DNA of 46,175 nucleotides from Nostoc sp. FACHB-110 (GTDB lineage Bacteria > Cyanobacteriota > Cyanobacteriia > Cyanobacteriales > Nostocaceae): the NCBI RefSeq assembly GCF_014697425.1, contig NZ_JACJRU010000055.1, positions 1-46,175 on the forward strand, in the 5' to 3' direction. A program made the translations under genes and the position numbers. Below the pieces are notes generated by a model. It was not told the origin of the DNA. It did not search any database and saw only the letters and a program-made list of their open reading frames with translations. Every line of letters starts with the position of its first letter. Within the stretch, counting starts at the first letter, position 1. This document shows positions 1 through 8,440 of the stretch, piece by piece.

Positions 1-102
1 CGGTGGAACCACACTGATACCTTCCCGAACTCAGAGGTGAAACGCTGCTGCGGCTACGATAGTTGGAGGGTCGCCTCCTGCCACAATTGCTCGACGCCAG
101 GT
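1..102 (+). rRNA. rrf: 5S ribosomal RNA, 3' part (5' end outside window)
   Basis: The first ~102 bases match the 3' five-sixths of a cyanobacterial 5S rRNA: the GGAACCACACTGA and CCCGAACTCAGAGGTGAAAC blocks, the GCTGCGGC and CGATAGT region, and the closing helix strand CTCGACGCCAGG. About 18 bases of the 5' end lie before the window. The gene is normally the last of a 16S-23S-5S operon, so an rRNA operon should end here. The exact 3' end (about 102) is inferred. A strong hairpin follows. Confidence 0.93.
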
Positions 103-117
103 TTATTTTTTAAAAGT

Positions 118-162
118 AAGCAGAGGGTTTATGTAATTACATAAACCCTCTGTTTGTTTTTT
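118..162. terminator. Bidirectional intrinsic terminator after 5S rRNA and pcrA
   Basis: Positions 121-136 and 137-152 form a perfect 16-bp inverted repeat with no spacer. Bases 153-162 are T-rich on the plus strand, and bases 111-119 give a U-rich run for minus-strand transcripts. It sits between the plus-strand 5S rRNA and the 3' end of the minus-strand helicase gene, so it can stop transcription from both sides. Confidence 0.85.
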
Positions 163-208
163 ATACTGAATAAATTAGTGGATGCGGATTTAGACCGCTG
201 TTTGCTTT

Positions 209-2533
209 TTAATCTACTTTTTGTAACTGGGCTATTCTGGGGTCGATAATTTTTTTTCCTAGAGTGGCGAATTTAATAGCTACAGAGGTTTTATTTCCTG
301 CATTGAAAATGTGGGTTATTTCACCGATACCAAAGGTTTTGTGTAATACTTTGTCACCGACTTGCCAATTATCAACGGTACTGGTTTGTCTGTTATTTGT
401 TGCAGCCGATTTGGTATAAACTTGATGAATTTGATTTTGGGTAGTTAATAATTCTGGGGGTAATTCGTCCAGAAATTGCGATCGCAGTGCAGGTTCTCGT
501 GAGCCATATAAACGGCGTTCGCGGGCGAAGGATAAATGTAACCGTTCTTGGGCGCGGGTAATTCCTACATAACACAAGCGGCGTTCTTCTTCTAAAGCTG
601 CGGGGTCGTTCATTGAACGATAGTTAGGGAATAACCCTTGTTCTAATCCCACCAAAAAGACTACGGGAAACTCCAATCCTTTAGAAGCGTGGAGAGTCAT
701 CAAAGAAACGGCTGTTTGTCCTTCTTTTAGATTATCTAAATCAGAACTTAAGGCGGTACTTTGCAAAAAGGCTGTTAACGAAACATCCTCATTTTCTTCT
801 TGAAATTGCAGAACTGCGTTATAAAGTTCTTGGACGTTTTGGATTCTGTCTTCTGCTTCATCTGTACCTTGACTTTGTAAGTCTTGCACGTAACCAGATT
901 CTTCTAACAAACCCATGACAATCTCAGAAACTGGAACTGTGGCGATTTGTTCTTGATAGCGGCTAATCATTTGGGCAAAATTATTCACCGATTTTGCCGA
1001 ACGCCCCGCTAATGTATTGACAGATGTTTCATCGCTGAGAATTTCCCACAAGTTAAGCCCTAATTGCTGGGAGGCGTTAATTAAGTTATCAATGGTGGCT
1101 TTACCGATTCCGCGCCGGGGAGTATTAATCACCCGCAATAAACTCACTGTATCAGCAGGATTAGCGATCGCTCTGAGATAAGCTATCACATCTTTAATTT
1201 CTTTGCGGTCATAAAATTTCATCCCCCCCACAACTGTGTAAGGAATTTGATTCCTGACTAACAATTCTTCAAAGGGGCGAGATTGGGCGTTTGTCCGATA
1301 TAAAATCGCAAAACTACCCCAATTTAATTCGGGATGTTGATGTTCTAAGGTGCGAATTTGCCGAATCACAAAATCTGCTTCTGCAAGTTCATCATCAGCT
1401 TTGTGACAATAAATTTGTTCGCCACTTCCCCGCGTTGGCTTGAGAACTTTATCAATCCGTTGGGTGTTATTTTCAATTAATTCATTGGCAGCCTGTAAAA
1501 TATTTTCACAAGAGCGATAGTTTTCTTCTAACTTCACCATTGTGCGGGTATCTTCATCCGGTAAACCATCACCGAAATCATTTTGAAATTCAAGCAAAAT
1601 AGTAAAGTCTGCCATGCGGAAACTATAAATTGATTGGTCAGCATCGCCTACTACAAATACTGAGCGATTTTGCCAATTCCATTCACTTTTTCTATCTTCC
1701 CCATTTGTAACTAACAACCGAATCAAATCATATTGCGTGCGGTTGGTATCTTGATATTCATCGACTAAAATATGACAGAATTTGCGATGCCAATAACCTA
1801 AGACTTGCTCATTTTGTTGAAATAATTTTGTCGGGACAAGAATTAAATCATCAAAGTCGAGGGCGTTATTTTCTGCTAGTTTATCTTGATAGGAACTGTA
1901 GACTTGAGCAATAACTCGTCCGCGATAATTTGGTTGTTCTTTTTCAAATTCTTGGGGTGACAAGCCTTGGTTTTTAGCGTTACTGATGGCGTAGCGGACA
2001 GAACGCGGTTCAAACTTTTTATCGTCGAGGTTTAATTGTTTGGTGACGATTTCTTTAACTAAAGATTGGGCATCTGATTCATCGAAAATCGAAAAATTTC
2101 GATTCCATTTGCGCCCCTTTTCATCTTGATATTTCTCAATATCAAACCGGAGAATGCGGGAAAATAAACTGTGGAAAGTACCGCACCACAAATCTTTGAT
2201 GGTTGTGCGGTAAACTTGCGATCGCAGTTTGGTTTGTTCGTGTTCTTCTAATAACTCAAATCTTGTACCATGTTGCGTCATCGCCAATTCTTCTGCAAAC
2301 AGCTTTTGAATGCGTTCCTTCATTTCTCGGGCGGCTTTGTTGGTGAAAGTCACCGCCAAGATATTTTCCGGGTTCACACGGTGTTTGAGAATCAAGTTAG
2401 CAATGCGATAAGTTAAGGCGCGTGTTTTACCGGAACCAGCACCAGCCACAACTAACAACGGGCCACAGTAGTGTTCTACGGCTTGACGTTGGCTGGGGTT
2501 AAGGTGACTGAGAAAGTCAATAGTTGTAGTCAT
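209..2533 (-). CDS. pcrA: ATP-dependent DNA helicase, PcrA/UvrD family
   Basis: A superfamily 1A 3'-5' DNA helicase of 774 residues, the usual length for PcrA/UvrD, acting in nucleotide excision repair, mismatch repair and removal of RecA or stalled polymerase complexes. The N-terminus has the Q-motif region (LNPSQRQAV) and Walker A GAGSGKT at residues 31-37. Motif Ia (TFTNKAAREMKERI) and the Walker B block LVDEYQDTN near residue 260 follow. Then come motif III (GDADQSIYSFRMAD), motif IV (LEENYRS), motif V (LMTLHASKGLEFPVVFLVG) and motif VI (EEERRLCYVGITRA). The C-terminal ~45 residues (WQVGDKVLHKTFGIGEI) form the Tudor-like RNA-polymerase-binding domain typical of PcrA. The start ATG at 2533 gives MTTTIDFL. 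The gene is convergent with the rRNA operon and shares its terminator. I am sure of the family; pcrA and uvrD are used interchangeably in cyanobacteria. Confidence 0.96.
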   Translation of the reverse strand: MTTTIDFLSHLNPSQRQAVEHYCGPLLVVAGAGSGKTRALTYRIANLILKHRVNPENILAVTFTNKAAREMKERIQKLFAEELAMTQHGTRFELLEEHEQTKLRSQVYRTTIKDLWCGTFHSLFSRILRFDIEKYQDEKGRKWNRNFSIFDESDAQSLVKEIVTKQLNLDDKKFEPRSVRYAISNAKNQGLSPQEFEKEQPNYRGRVIAQVYSSYQDKLAENNALDFDDLILVPTKLFQQNEQVLGYWHRKFCHILVDEYQDTNRTQYDLIRLLVTNGEDRKSEWNWQNRSVFVVGDADQSIYSFRMADFTILLEFQNDFGDGLPDEDTRTMVKLEENYRSCENILQAANELIENNTQRIDKVLKPTRGSGEQIYCHKADDELAEADFVIRQIRTLEHQHPELNWGSFAILYRTNAQSRPFEELLVRNQIPYTVVGGMKFYDRKEIKDVIAYLRAIANPADTVSLLRVINTPRRGIGKATIDNLINASQQLGLNLWEILSDETSVNTLAGRSAKSVNNFAQMISRYQEQIATVPVSEIVMGLLEESGYVQDLQSQGTDEAEDRIQNVQELYNAVLQFQEENEDVSLTAFLQSTALSSDLDNLKEGQTAVSLMTLHASKGLEFPVVFLVGLEQGLFPNYRSMNDPAALEEERRLCYVGITRAQERLHLSFARERRLYGSREPALRSQFLDELPPELLTTQNQIHQVYTKSAATNNRQTSTVDNWQVGDKVLHKTFGIGEITHIFNAGNKTSVAIKFATLGKKIIDPRIAQLQKVD

Positions 2534-2647
2534 GGCTTGTGAGGTGTGCTGGTGTGTCGCTGCTTGTCCTATGGTATTTTAGCAGCGTCAACCCTGTGCT
2601 TTTAAATAGAAAGATGCGATCGCCTAAAATCTCCAGCCACAGTATTT

Positions 2648-3100
2648 CTATGCAGCAAAATTGCTCTTAGCGTTATACCAAGCGTTTACATCGTCCACAA
2701 TCTGTCTGATTCCATTTTCATCTAGAGAATGCCATTGTAGAGATACTTGGCTAGAGTCAGCAATTACATGGTTTAGCCATTTGTAATATCCCTGGTCATC
2801 CTCCATCGTCAACAGGAATAAACATAAGGGAAACGGCACATTCTGAAGATATTCAGTTGTTTTTTGGGTAATAGATTGTGAAATATCTTTTAAATTGCTG
2901 ATAGCTGTGTCTTTTGCTTTAACTTCCACACCAAAAACTCTTCCAGTAGGCAGGTTATCTCTTAGTATCGTTACAAGAATATCAAAGCCATAATCAGCCG
3001 ACTTCATTCTTTCAATCACTAGATCATTGCGACGAGTCAGGTACATAACTGCAAGATATTCGGCGCGTTCAGCAATAAAATCTTGTAGATTCGGCTTCAT
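2648..3100 (-). CDS. DUF4365-like PD-(D/E)XK-fold protein (second gene of pair)
   Basis: A 150-residue protein of unknown role. Early on it has a helical stretch rich in E and R (IAERAEYLAVMYLTRR), then SADYGFDILV and, about 20 residues later, GVEVKAK. This D...(E/Q)xK spacing after a GxD-like turn is the core of PD-(D/E)XK nuclease folds and of DUF4365 proteins. The ATG at 3100 was chosen over upstream in-frame starts at 3124 and 3112. Its A is the last base of the preceding gene's TAA (TAATG overlap), the classic arrangement for translational coupling. The upstream partner has the same fold signature, so the two may form a heteromer. I do not know the substrate; a DNA-related or defence role is inference only. 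Confidence 0.72.
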   Translation of the reverse strand: MKPNLQDFIAERAEYLAVMYLTRRNDLVIERMKSADYGFDILVTILRDNLPTGRVFGVEVKAKDTAISNLKDISQSITQKTTEYLQNVPFPLCLFLLTMEDDQGYYKWLNHVIADSSQVSLQWHSLDENGIRQIVDDVNAWYNAKSNFAA

Positions 3101-3597
3101 TACTTTCTCCATTTGGGATCGCAAAAAATTGATCGGAAAGTAGCTTGATGGGGAGAAGTCCAGTATGCTTTCACCTCATCCCATAGTAATGCCAATACAT
3201 CGGGTATGAGGGGATAATCTGTACACAAACTGGAAAACCCTGTTGAGCTTTCGCCATTAGCCGACAAAATATAACCCTGCTCTGCTTGCTCATCAATACC
3301 AATAACATAAGTAGGAGCAGGATAGGCTGCAAGACGTTTCATATCGCTGTCAGTAACTTTGACTTTTAATCTGCGATCGCTTTGAGTGTAACCTTGGGAT
3401 GTTGACTTTACTTGCACAAAAAAGAAAGGTATTAAAGATTCATCATGAAAGAGTTCTACGTAAAAGTCGATTGCTCGCTTTTTTTCTCCTAAAAATCGTG
3501 GATGATCAAATAAATAGCCACGACTGGGGTGTTTACGTGTGATGAGAACTCGAAAAATAGATTCGCCACGTTCTCCGATAACTTCTCTTGTATCCAC
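3100..3597 (-). CDS. DUF4365-like PD-(D/E)XK-fold protein (first gene of pair)
   Basis: A 165-residue protein that opens with an E-rich helix (MDTREVIGERGESIFRVLI). It then has a beta-hairpin core with AIDFYVEL followed 12 residues later by FFFVQVKSTSQGY. D...QxK is the signature of DUF4365 and related PD-(D/E)XK folds. The second acidic position is Gln, as is usual in that family, so catalysis is uncertain. The C-terminal half (TYVIGIDEQAEQGYILSANGE) resembles the strand-turn-strand that follows the core in DUF4365 proteins. The start ATG at 3597 is the only sensible one. The stop codon overlaps the ATG of the next gene by one base. The pair stands between pcrA and glgA with no mobile-element genes beside it. 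Confidence 0.72.
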   Translation of the reverse strand: MDTREVIGERGESIFRVLITRKHPSRGYLFDHPRFLGEKKRAIDFYVELFHDESLIPFFFVQVKSTSQGYTQSDRRLKVKVTDSDMKRLAAYPAPTYVIGIDEQAEQGYILSANGESSTGFSSLCTDYPLIPDVLALLWDEVKAYWTSPHQATFRSIFCDPKWRK

Positions 3598-3728
3598 TAA
3601 GCTAAATACCCCTCAACGCTCCTCAGTATATGTCTTGCAGCAGATGAAACAACCTCAATCTCTACCACTTGTATTAAGCTTTCGTGATTAACATTGGCCT
3701 AGTCACTTGTCAATGAGTACATATTGCA

Positions 3729-3744
3729 TATACTGAACAGTATA
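3729..3744. promoter_or_regulatory. Palindrome in the glgA promoter region, candidate operator
   Basis: TATACTG-AA-CAGTATA is a perfect 7-bp inverted repeat with a 2-bp centre. It ends 34 bp before the glgA start codon and is followed by AT-rich DNA (TTAATATAAAT) that could hold a -10 box. The size and place suit a dimeric repressor or activator, but I recognise no specific regulator. Confidence 0.4.
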
Positions 3745-3778
3745 GTTAATATAAATTTTTGTATAGCGAGGACTAGGA

Positions 3779-5257
3779 ATGTACATAGTACAGATTGCCT
3801 CGGAATGCGCTCCTGTAATTAAAGCAGGCGGTTTAGGGGATGTTGTTTACGGACTGAGTAGGGAATTAGAAGGCAGGGGCAATTGCGTTGAGATCATACT
3901 GCCCATGTATGATTGTATGCGCTACGACCATATTTGGGGTCTGCATGATGCCTACAAAGATTTGTGGGTTCCCTGGTATGGCGCAGCAGTTCACTGTTCT
4001 GTGTACTGCGGATGGGTGCATGGTAGGCTGTGCTTCTTTATTCAACCCCACTCCGAAGATAATTTCTTTAATCGCGGCTGTTATTACGGTTGCGATGATG
4101 ACAATATGCGCTTTGCCTTCTTTAGCAAAGCTGCTTTAGAATTTTTAAATCAAAGCAACAAGCGCCCTGATATTATCCATTGTCATGACTGGCAAACAGG
4201 CTTAATTCCTGTTTTACTCGCTGAGATTTACAAATACAATGGGATGGAATATCAGCGGGTTTGCTACACCATCCATAACTTTAAGCATCAGGGAATAGGT
4301 GGTGAAGAAACGCTGGCAGCTACAGGTTTAAATCGAGCAGCTTACTATTTCCAATACGATAAGCTACGCGACAACTTCAACCCCTTTGCGTTGAACTATA
4401 TGAAAGGGGGTATTGTTTACGCAAATGCAGTTACCACTGTTTCACCCAACCACGCAGAAGAAGCGCGGTTTACAGAAGTAGGTTGTGGTTTAGGTCATAC
4501 ACTGCATTTAAATCAAGATAAATTCTCTGGGGTGCTTAACGGTATAGATTACGATTTTTGGAATCCTGAAATTGACCGTTACATTCCCAATAACTATACC
4601 TACGCAGATTTTGAACAAAAAATATATAACAAAAAAGCTTTGCGCGAAAGGCTCTTACTTGGGGCTGCTGATAAACCAATTATTGCTTATATCGGTCGTT
4701 TAGATCATCAAAAAGGTGTGCATTTAGTACATCATGCAATTTATCATGCACTCAATAAAGGCGCACAATTTGTATTACTGGGTTCCGCTACAGAGTCAGG
4801 CATTAATGCTCATTTCCAGCATGAAAAAGCATTTTTAACTAATCACCCCGATGTCCATTTAGAATTGGGCTTTAATGAAGAATTATCTCACCTGATCTAT
4901 GCAGGGGCAGATATGATTGTTGTTCCCAGCAATTACGAACCCTGCGGTTTAACCCAGATTATTGGTTTAAAATATGGTACAGTGCCAATTGTCCGTGGTG
5001 TTGGGGGGTTAGTCAATACGGTATTTGATAGAGATTACGACCAAAATCTGCCACCAGAAAAACGCAATGGATACGTATTTTATCAAACAGATAATTACGC
5101 TTTAGAATCGGCTATGAATCGGGCAATTGATTTATGGTATCAGTCACCTGATGAGTTCCAGCAATTAGCAATTCAAGGGATGAAATATGACTACTCATGG
5201 AATATTCCGGGAGCAGATTATCTTAAGATTTATGAATGGATTAGACACCCGTGGTAA
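3779..5257 (+). CDS. glgA: Glycogen (starch) synthase, GT5 family
   Basis: Transfers glucose from ADP-glucose to the non-reducing end of an alpha-1,4-glucan, the elongation step of glycogen synthesis, in the cytoplasm. The protein has 492 residues, normal for GlgA. The ADP-glucose loop is KAGGLGDVV at residues 15-23 (KTGGLADV in many relatives). Further family blocks are HCHDWQT, the C-terminal-domain strand AYIGRLDHQKG, and PSNYEPCGLTQIIGLKYGTVPIVRGVGGL, which holds the catalytic Glu and the nucleotide-binding loop. The KAGGLGD variant and the MYIVQIASEC start are typical of the second cyanobacterial isoform (GlgA2), but I cannot settle the isoform from sequence alone. It is a single-gene unit: hairpins follow the stop codon and no other glg gene is adjacent. 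Confidence 0.95.
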   Translation: MYIVQIASECAPVIKAGGLGDVVYGLSRELEGRGNCVEIILPMYDCMRYDHIWGLHDAYKDLWVPWYGAAVHCSVYCGWVHGRLCFFIQPHSEDNFFNRGCYYGCDDDNMRFAFFSKAALEFLNQSNKRPDIIHCHDWQTGLIPVLLAEIYKYNGMEYQRVCYTIHNFKHQGIGGEETLAATGLNRAAYYFQYDKLRDNFNPFALNYMKGGIVYANAVTTVSPNHAEEARFTEVGCGLGHTLHLNQDKFSGVLNGIDYDFWNPEIDRYIPNNYTYADFEQKIYNKKALRERLLLGAADKPIIAYIGRLDHQKGVHLVHHAIYHALNKGAQFVLLGSATESGINAHFQHEKAFLTNHPDVHLELGFNEELSHLIYAGADMIVVPSNYEPCGLTQIIGLKYGTVPIVRGVGGLVNTVFDRDYDQNLPPEKRNGYVFYQTDNYALESAMNRAIDLWYQSPDEFQQLAIQGMKYDYSWNIPGADYLKIYEWIRHPW

Positions 5258-5300
5258 ATAACAAATAATACATTTGATTGTCAAATTTATTATTTGTTAT
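5258..5300. repeat. AT-rich hairpin immediately after glgA
   Basis: Positions 5258-5270 and 5288-5300 are a perfect 13-bp inverted repeat, with an inner TTTGA/TCAAA pairing at 5273-5285. It begins at the base after the glgA stop codon. It could protect or end the glgA mRNA, but there is no T-tract after it, so calling it a terminator is tentative. Confidence 0.5.
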
Positions 5301-5324
5301 CAATCACCTACTGGCAATCATACT

Positions 5325-5376
5325 TATACCTCACTAAAGCGATCGCAAATGATAATCTCAACTTTAGTGGGGTATA
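5325..5376. repeat. Hairpin repeat of the TATACCTCACT type
   Basis: Positions 5325-5339 and 5362-5376 pair over 15 bp with one G-U (TATACCTCACTAAAG against CTTTAGTGGGGTATA). The loop contains a HIP1 octamer and ATGATAATCTCAA. A shorter version of the same arms occurs at 32815-32842, so this looks like a dispersed repeat family rather than a gene-specific signal. Confidence 0.6.
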
Positions 5377-5533
5377 AAGCAAATCAGAGAAACAGACAAT
5401 TATTGCAGAAGACTGACACCAAATGATGAATATATTTTTTGCGTGGGAAAATTTAGCAAAGAACTAAAAGTTCTGTTGCATCAGCACTACAAGAATTTAA
5501 ATAAGCGTGTAATAATTGATATGGAAATATTAC

Positions 5534-5585
5534 TAAACTGCCGAAGCAGTTTAATCCAAGGTAGGCAAGTTCCTACCTTTTTTTA
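5534..5585 (+). terminator. Double hairpin with intrinsic terminator, possible 3' end of a small RNA
   Basis: The first hairpin is TAAACTG-CCGAAG-CAGTTTA (5534-5553). The second is AAGGTAGG-CAAGTT-CCTACCTT (5558-5579), running straight into a run of Ts (5578-5584): a textbook intrinsic terminator on the plus strand. It lies ~300 bp after the glgA stop and ~430 bp before the next gene, so it either ends a long glgA 3' UTR or terminates a small non-coding RNA encoded in 5380-5585. I see no ORF with a ribosome site in that stretch. Confidence 0.65.
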
Positions 5586-5652
5586 TTGGAGTTATGAGTA
5601 ATTGTTCTGGTTGGGAAAGGAGAAGTGTATACTGACAGGTTACAAATAAGTT

Positions 5653-5666
5653 GTATAGCTAAATAC
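5653..5666. promoter_or_regulatory. NtcA-like site GTA-N8-TAC upstream of the hybrid kinase
   Basis: GTATAGCTAAATAC fits the cyanobacterial nitrogen regulator consensus GTA-N8-TAC, and AT-rich DNA about 22 bp downstream could serve as a -10 region. It lies ~345 bp before the kinase start. The motif is short enough to occur by chance several times in a window this size, so confidence is low. Apart from this and the hairpins, 5586-6012 shows only AT-rich DNA. Confidence 0.2.
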
Positions 5667-6012
5667 AATATTTTGTAAGAACTGAATTATTTAATTATAG
5701 CTGCAAAACAATATGATTTGATGACTTTTGTACTATAAATGACTACAAAAGTGGAGATAAAATTTAAGTTAAGTTTTATATCTTTTTTGCTACTGTTGTT
5801 ATCTAAATTGATTTAGTTTTTTCTTTTGAAGTATAAGTTTGTTAAAGTAATGTGGTTTTTGTCAGCAACTTAGGTAATAAATAACCCAGTATATACTTTA
5901 ACCAAACATAACTTAATTTATAGTGGTGGAGATACTGTGACCAAATTATTGAGTTTTGGTTGCATTTTTGGCCATTTTTAAAGATTTTTCAACTTCTTTG
6001 TGAGGTTAGTTT

Positions 6013-7956
6013 GTGAAAAACCAAGTTGCAGAGGTGGCCAAAAGGCTGAAGGGAGGCTTTGTAGCTTATAACCAGGGTTGGCAGGTGACTTCTATAAACG
6101 CTCAAGCAGCCAAAATATTTAATAAAAATTTGGAGGATTTGCTCGAAAAAAACTTTTGGTACGCTTGCCCAGAATTTGCTGGTTCTAGATTGTATTTTGA
6201 GTACCATCGAGCGATCGCTCACCAATCTGTAGTTAGGTTTGAGCAGTTTTTTCCCTTGCTAGACGCATGGTTTGAGGTAGCAATTTACCCTACATTAACT
6301 GGATTGACAGCATATTTTCAAAATATCACAGAGCGTAAGCAGTTAGAAATATACCTTCAGATAGATAATGCTGCATTATCGGAGATTAATCAGCCACTAT
6401 CGCCGCATCGGACACTTTCTCCGCAAACACAAAATTGGCAAACTGTATTAGATAATTCCCCGGATGTGATTTTCCAATTTGATCGCCATTTGCGGCTTTT
6501 GTATGTGAACTTAGCAATCGAAAAAGCAACTGGTTCGCCGCCCTCGGCATGGATTGGGAAAACTCATAGTGAGATGGGATTTTCAGAGCATATTTATCAT
6601 CGTTGGGATGGGGCGTTACGTCTGGCATTGACGAATGTGCAAGAACAATTAATTGAGTGGGAATTAACCACACCATCAGGGGAGCGCATTTATCAATCAA
6701 GGTTTGTTCCCGAGTTGAATTTTCACGGTGTAGTAGAGTATGTCTTAGTTTTTAGCCGTGACGTAACTGAGAATAAACGAGTTGAAAAAGAACGGGCGCG
6801 ATTGATTCGAGAGCAAGCCGCCAGAGTAGAAGCAGAACGAGCCAACCGCATCAAAGATGAATTTTTAGCGGTGTTGTCTCATGAATTGCGATCGCCTCTT
6901 AACCCTATTTTAGGATGGGCAAGGCTGTTACAAACTCGGCAATATGACACTACAACCTTAAATCGCGCCCTGGAAATTATTGAACGCAATGCCAAAGCCC
7001 AAGCGCAATTAATTGAAGACTTGCTAGATGTTTCCCGCATTTTGCGGGGTAAATTAAATCTGAAACAATGCCCAGTCAATTTGGCAAAAATTGTGGAAGC
7101 GGCAATTGAGACTGTACAGTTAGCAGCCCAGGCGAAAGAAGTAGACATTCAGATTAATTGTCAGTCAGATGTGAGTAAGGTATTGGGTGATCCTGATCGG
7201 CTTCAGCAGGTAATTTGGAATTTACTGTCGAATGCTGTGAAATTTACCCCCTCTGGTGGACAGATAGCAATTGAACTCAAGCAAGTAGATTCTCAAGTAC
7301 AAATCATAGTTAAAGATAATGGCGAAGGAATTACCCCAGAATTTTTACCGTTTGTATTTGATTATTTTCGTCAAGCAGATAGTTCAATTACTCGTTCAAC
7401 TAAGGGCTTAGGGTTAGGGCTAGCAATTGTGCGGCATTTAGTGGAATTACATGGTGGTAGGGTAACAGCAGCCAGCCAAGGTAAACAGCAAGGTGCGACT
7501 TTTACGCTCAGTTTGCCAATGATGAGTGCGACTGTTCAGCCCCAACCACCAGATCGTTCCTTATCACAAGCTGTCAATTTAGAAGGGCTGCGAATTTTGA
7601 TTGTGGATGATGATGCAGATTCTAGAGAATTTGTGGCTTTTTTATTAGAACAACAAGGAGCAATTGCCACAACGGCTGATTGTGCTAGTCAAGCTTTGCA
7701 AATGTTTGCTCACATCAAGCCAGATTTACTAATTAGTGATATTGGAATGCCACAAGTTGATGGTTATAGTTTGTTAAACCAGATAAAAGAATTAAATGGT
7801 AATCGAGAAATTTTAGCGATCGCTTTTACAGCCCATGCTAGCGAAAGCGATCGTCAAAAAGCCTACCGTGCAGGATTTCAACGCCATATTACCAAACCCA
7901 TAGAGGCTGAAAAATTTCTAGCCACCATTACCAACTTAGTGGAGAAAATTAGATAA
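6013..7956 (+). CDS. Hybrid sensor histidine kinase (PAS-PAS-HisKA-HATPase-receiver)
   Basis: A cytoplasmic hybrid kinase of 647 residues with no membrane segment. PAS1 covers about residues 12-108 and PAS2 about 142-255, each ending in a typical ITERK/VTENK junction. A coiled linker leads to HisKA, with the phosphoacceptor His290 in LSHELRSPLNPILGW. The ATPase domain has the N-box WNLLSNAVKF (Asn403/407), the G1 box KDNGEGI (Asp435) and GLGLGLAIV (465-473). The C-terminal receiver (about 527-645) has the acidic pair in VDDDAD, phosphoacceptor Asp576 in LISDIGMP and Lys628 in ITKPI. The GTG start at 6013 follows a GAGG at 6002-6005. The ligand of the PAS domains cannot be told. The last 8 bases overlap the 3' end of the convergent response-regulator gene, so the module probably works as a local relay. 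Confidence 0.92.
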   Translation: MKNQVAEVAKRLKGGFVAYNQGWQVTSINAQAAKIFNKNLEDLLEKNFWYACPEFAGSRLYFEYHRAIAHQSVVRFEQFFPLLDAWFEVAIYPTLTGLTAYFQNITERKQLEIYLQIDNAALSEINQPLSPHRTLSPQTQNWQTVLDNSPDVIFQFDRHLRLLYVNLAIEKATGSPPSAWIGKTHSEMGFSEHIYHRWDGALRLALTNVQEQLIEWELTTPSGERIYQSRFVPELNFHGVVEYVLVFSRDVTENKRVEKERARLIREQAARVEAERANRIKDEFLAVLSHELRSPLNPILGWARLLQTRQYDTTTLNRALEIIERNAKAQAQLIEDLLDVSRILRGKLNLKQCPVNLAKIVEAAIETVQLAAQAKEVDIQINCQSDVSKVLGDPDRLQQVIWNLLSNAVKFTPSGGQIAIELKQVDSQVQIIVKDNGEGITPEFLPFVFDYFRQADSSITRSTKGLGLGLAIVRHLVELHGGRVTAASQGKQQGATFTLSLPMMSATVQPQPPDRSLSQAVNLEGLRILIVDDDADSREFVAFLLEQQGAIATTADCASQALQMFAHIKPDLLISDIGMPQVDGYSLLNQIKELNGNREILAIAFTAHASESDRQKAYRAGFQRHITKPIEAEKFLATITNLVEKIR

Positions 7957-8401
7957 CAGGCTTAGTTAAAGGCGGAATCCAATAAACACTCAAAGCTTGA
8001 ATAATGCTCACTAAAAGCTCAACTTCTGCTGGTTTAACTAAGCAAAAATTTACCCCTAATTCATAAGCTGACTCGATATGTTCATCTAAAGCTGAACCAG
8101 TCAACATCACTATGGGCAATTGCTGAAATTCTTCTTGTTCTCTTACCCAGCGCACAAGTTGTAAGCCTGATTTTCCTGGTAGTCTTAAATCTGTTAATAA
8201 CAGATGTGGCCAAGGATTAGCTATTCTATCTTCATAAGGAGCCTGCCCCAACAGATAGTTAGTAGCGTCTTCTGCTGTTGTTAAGACTCTTAAATTAGGA
8301 ATATTACTTAACTTAGAACGTTGCAAAGCCCGCCTCACCAACAAGATGTAGGCAGCATCATCCTCAACGTATAAAACAGTTTTGGAATCAAAATCTGCCA
8401 T
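7949..8401 (-). CDS. Single-domain response regulator (Rcp1-like receiver)
   Basis: A stand-alone CheY-like receiver of 150 residues with no output domain. It has the acidic cluster YVEDDAAYILLVRRAL (residues 11-26), phosphoacceptor Asp71 in LLLTDLRLPG, the Thr switch in VMLTGSA (about 98-104) and conserved Lys123 in LVKPAE. The long insertion between beta2 and beta3 (LLGQAPYEDRIANPWPH) and the YILLVRRAL helix are the pattern of cyanobacterial phytochrome-partner regulators (Rcp1 family), which relay phosphate without binding DNA. It is downstream of a second receiver gene (39-bp gap, same strand, probable operon). Its stop overlaps the end of the plus-strand hybrid kinase. Likely partners are that kinase or the six-PAS kinase at 10877-14905. 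Confidence 0.93.
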   Translation of the reverse strand: MADFDSKTVLYVEDDAAYILLVRRALQRSKLSNIPNLRVLTTAEDATNYLLGQAPYEDRIANPWPHLLLTDLRLPGKSGLQLVRWVREQEEFQQLPIVMLTGSALDEHIESAYELGVNFCLVKPAEVELLVSIIQALSVYWIPPLTKPVI

Positions 8402-8440
8402 TTTTAATAACCTTTAATTAAGCTAAATTTTTGATGCAGA

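Noticed and set aside
5653..5666. NtcA site as a firm call
   Set aside because: GTA-N8-TAC is short and expected by chance several times in this window; kept only as a low-confidence feature.
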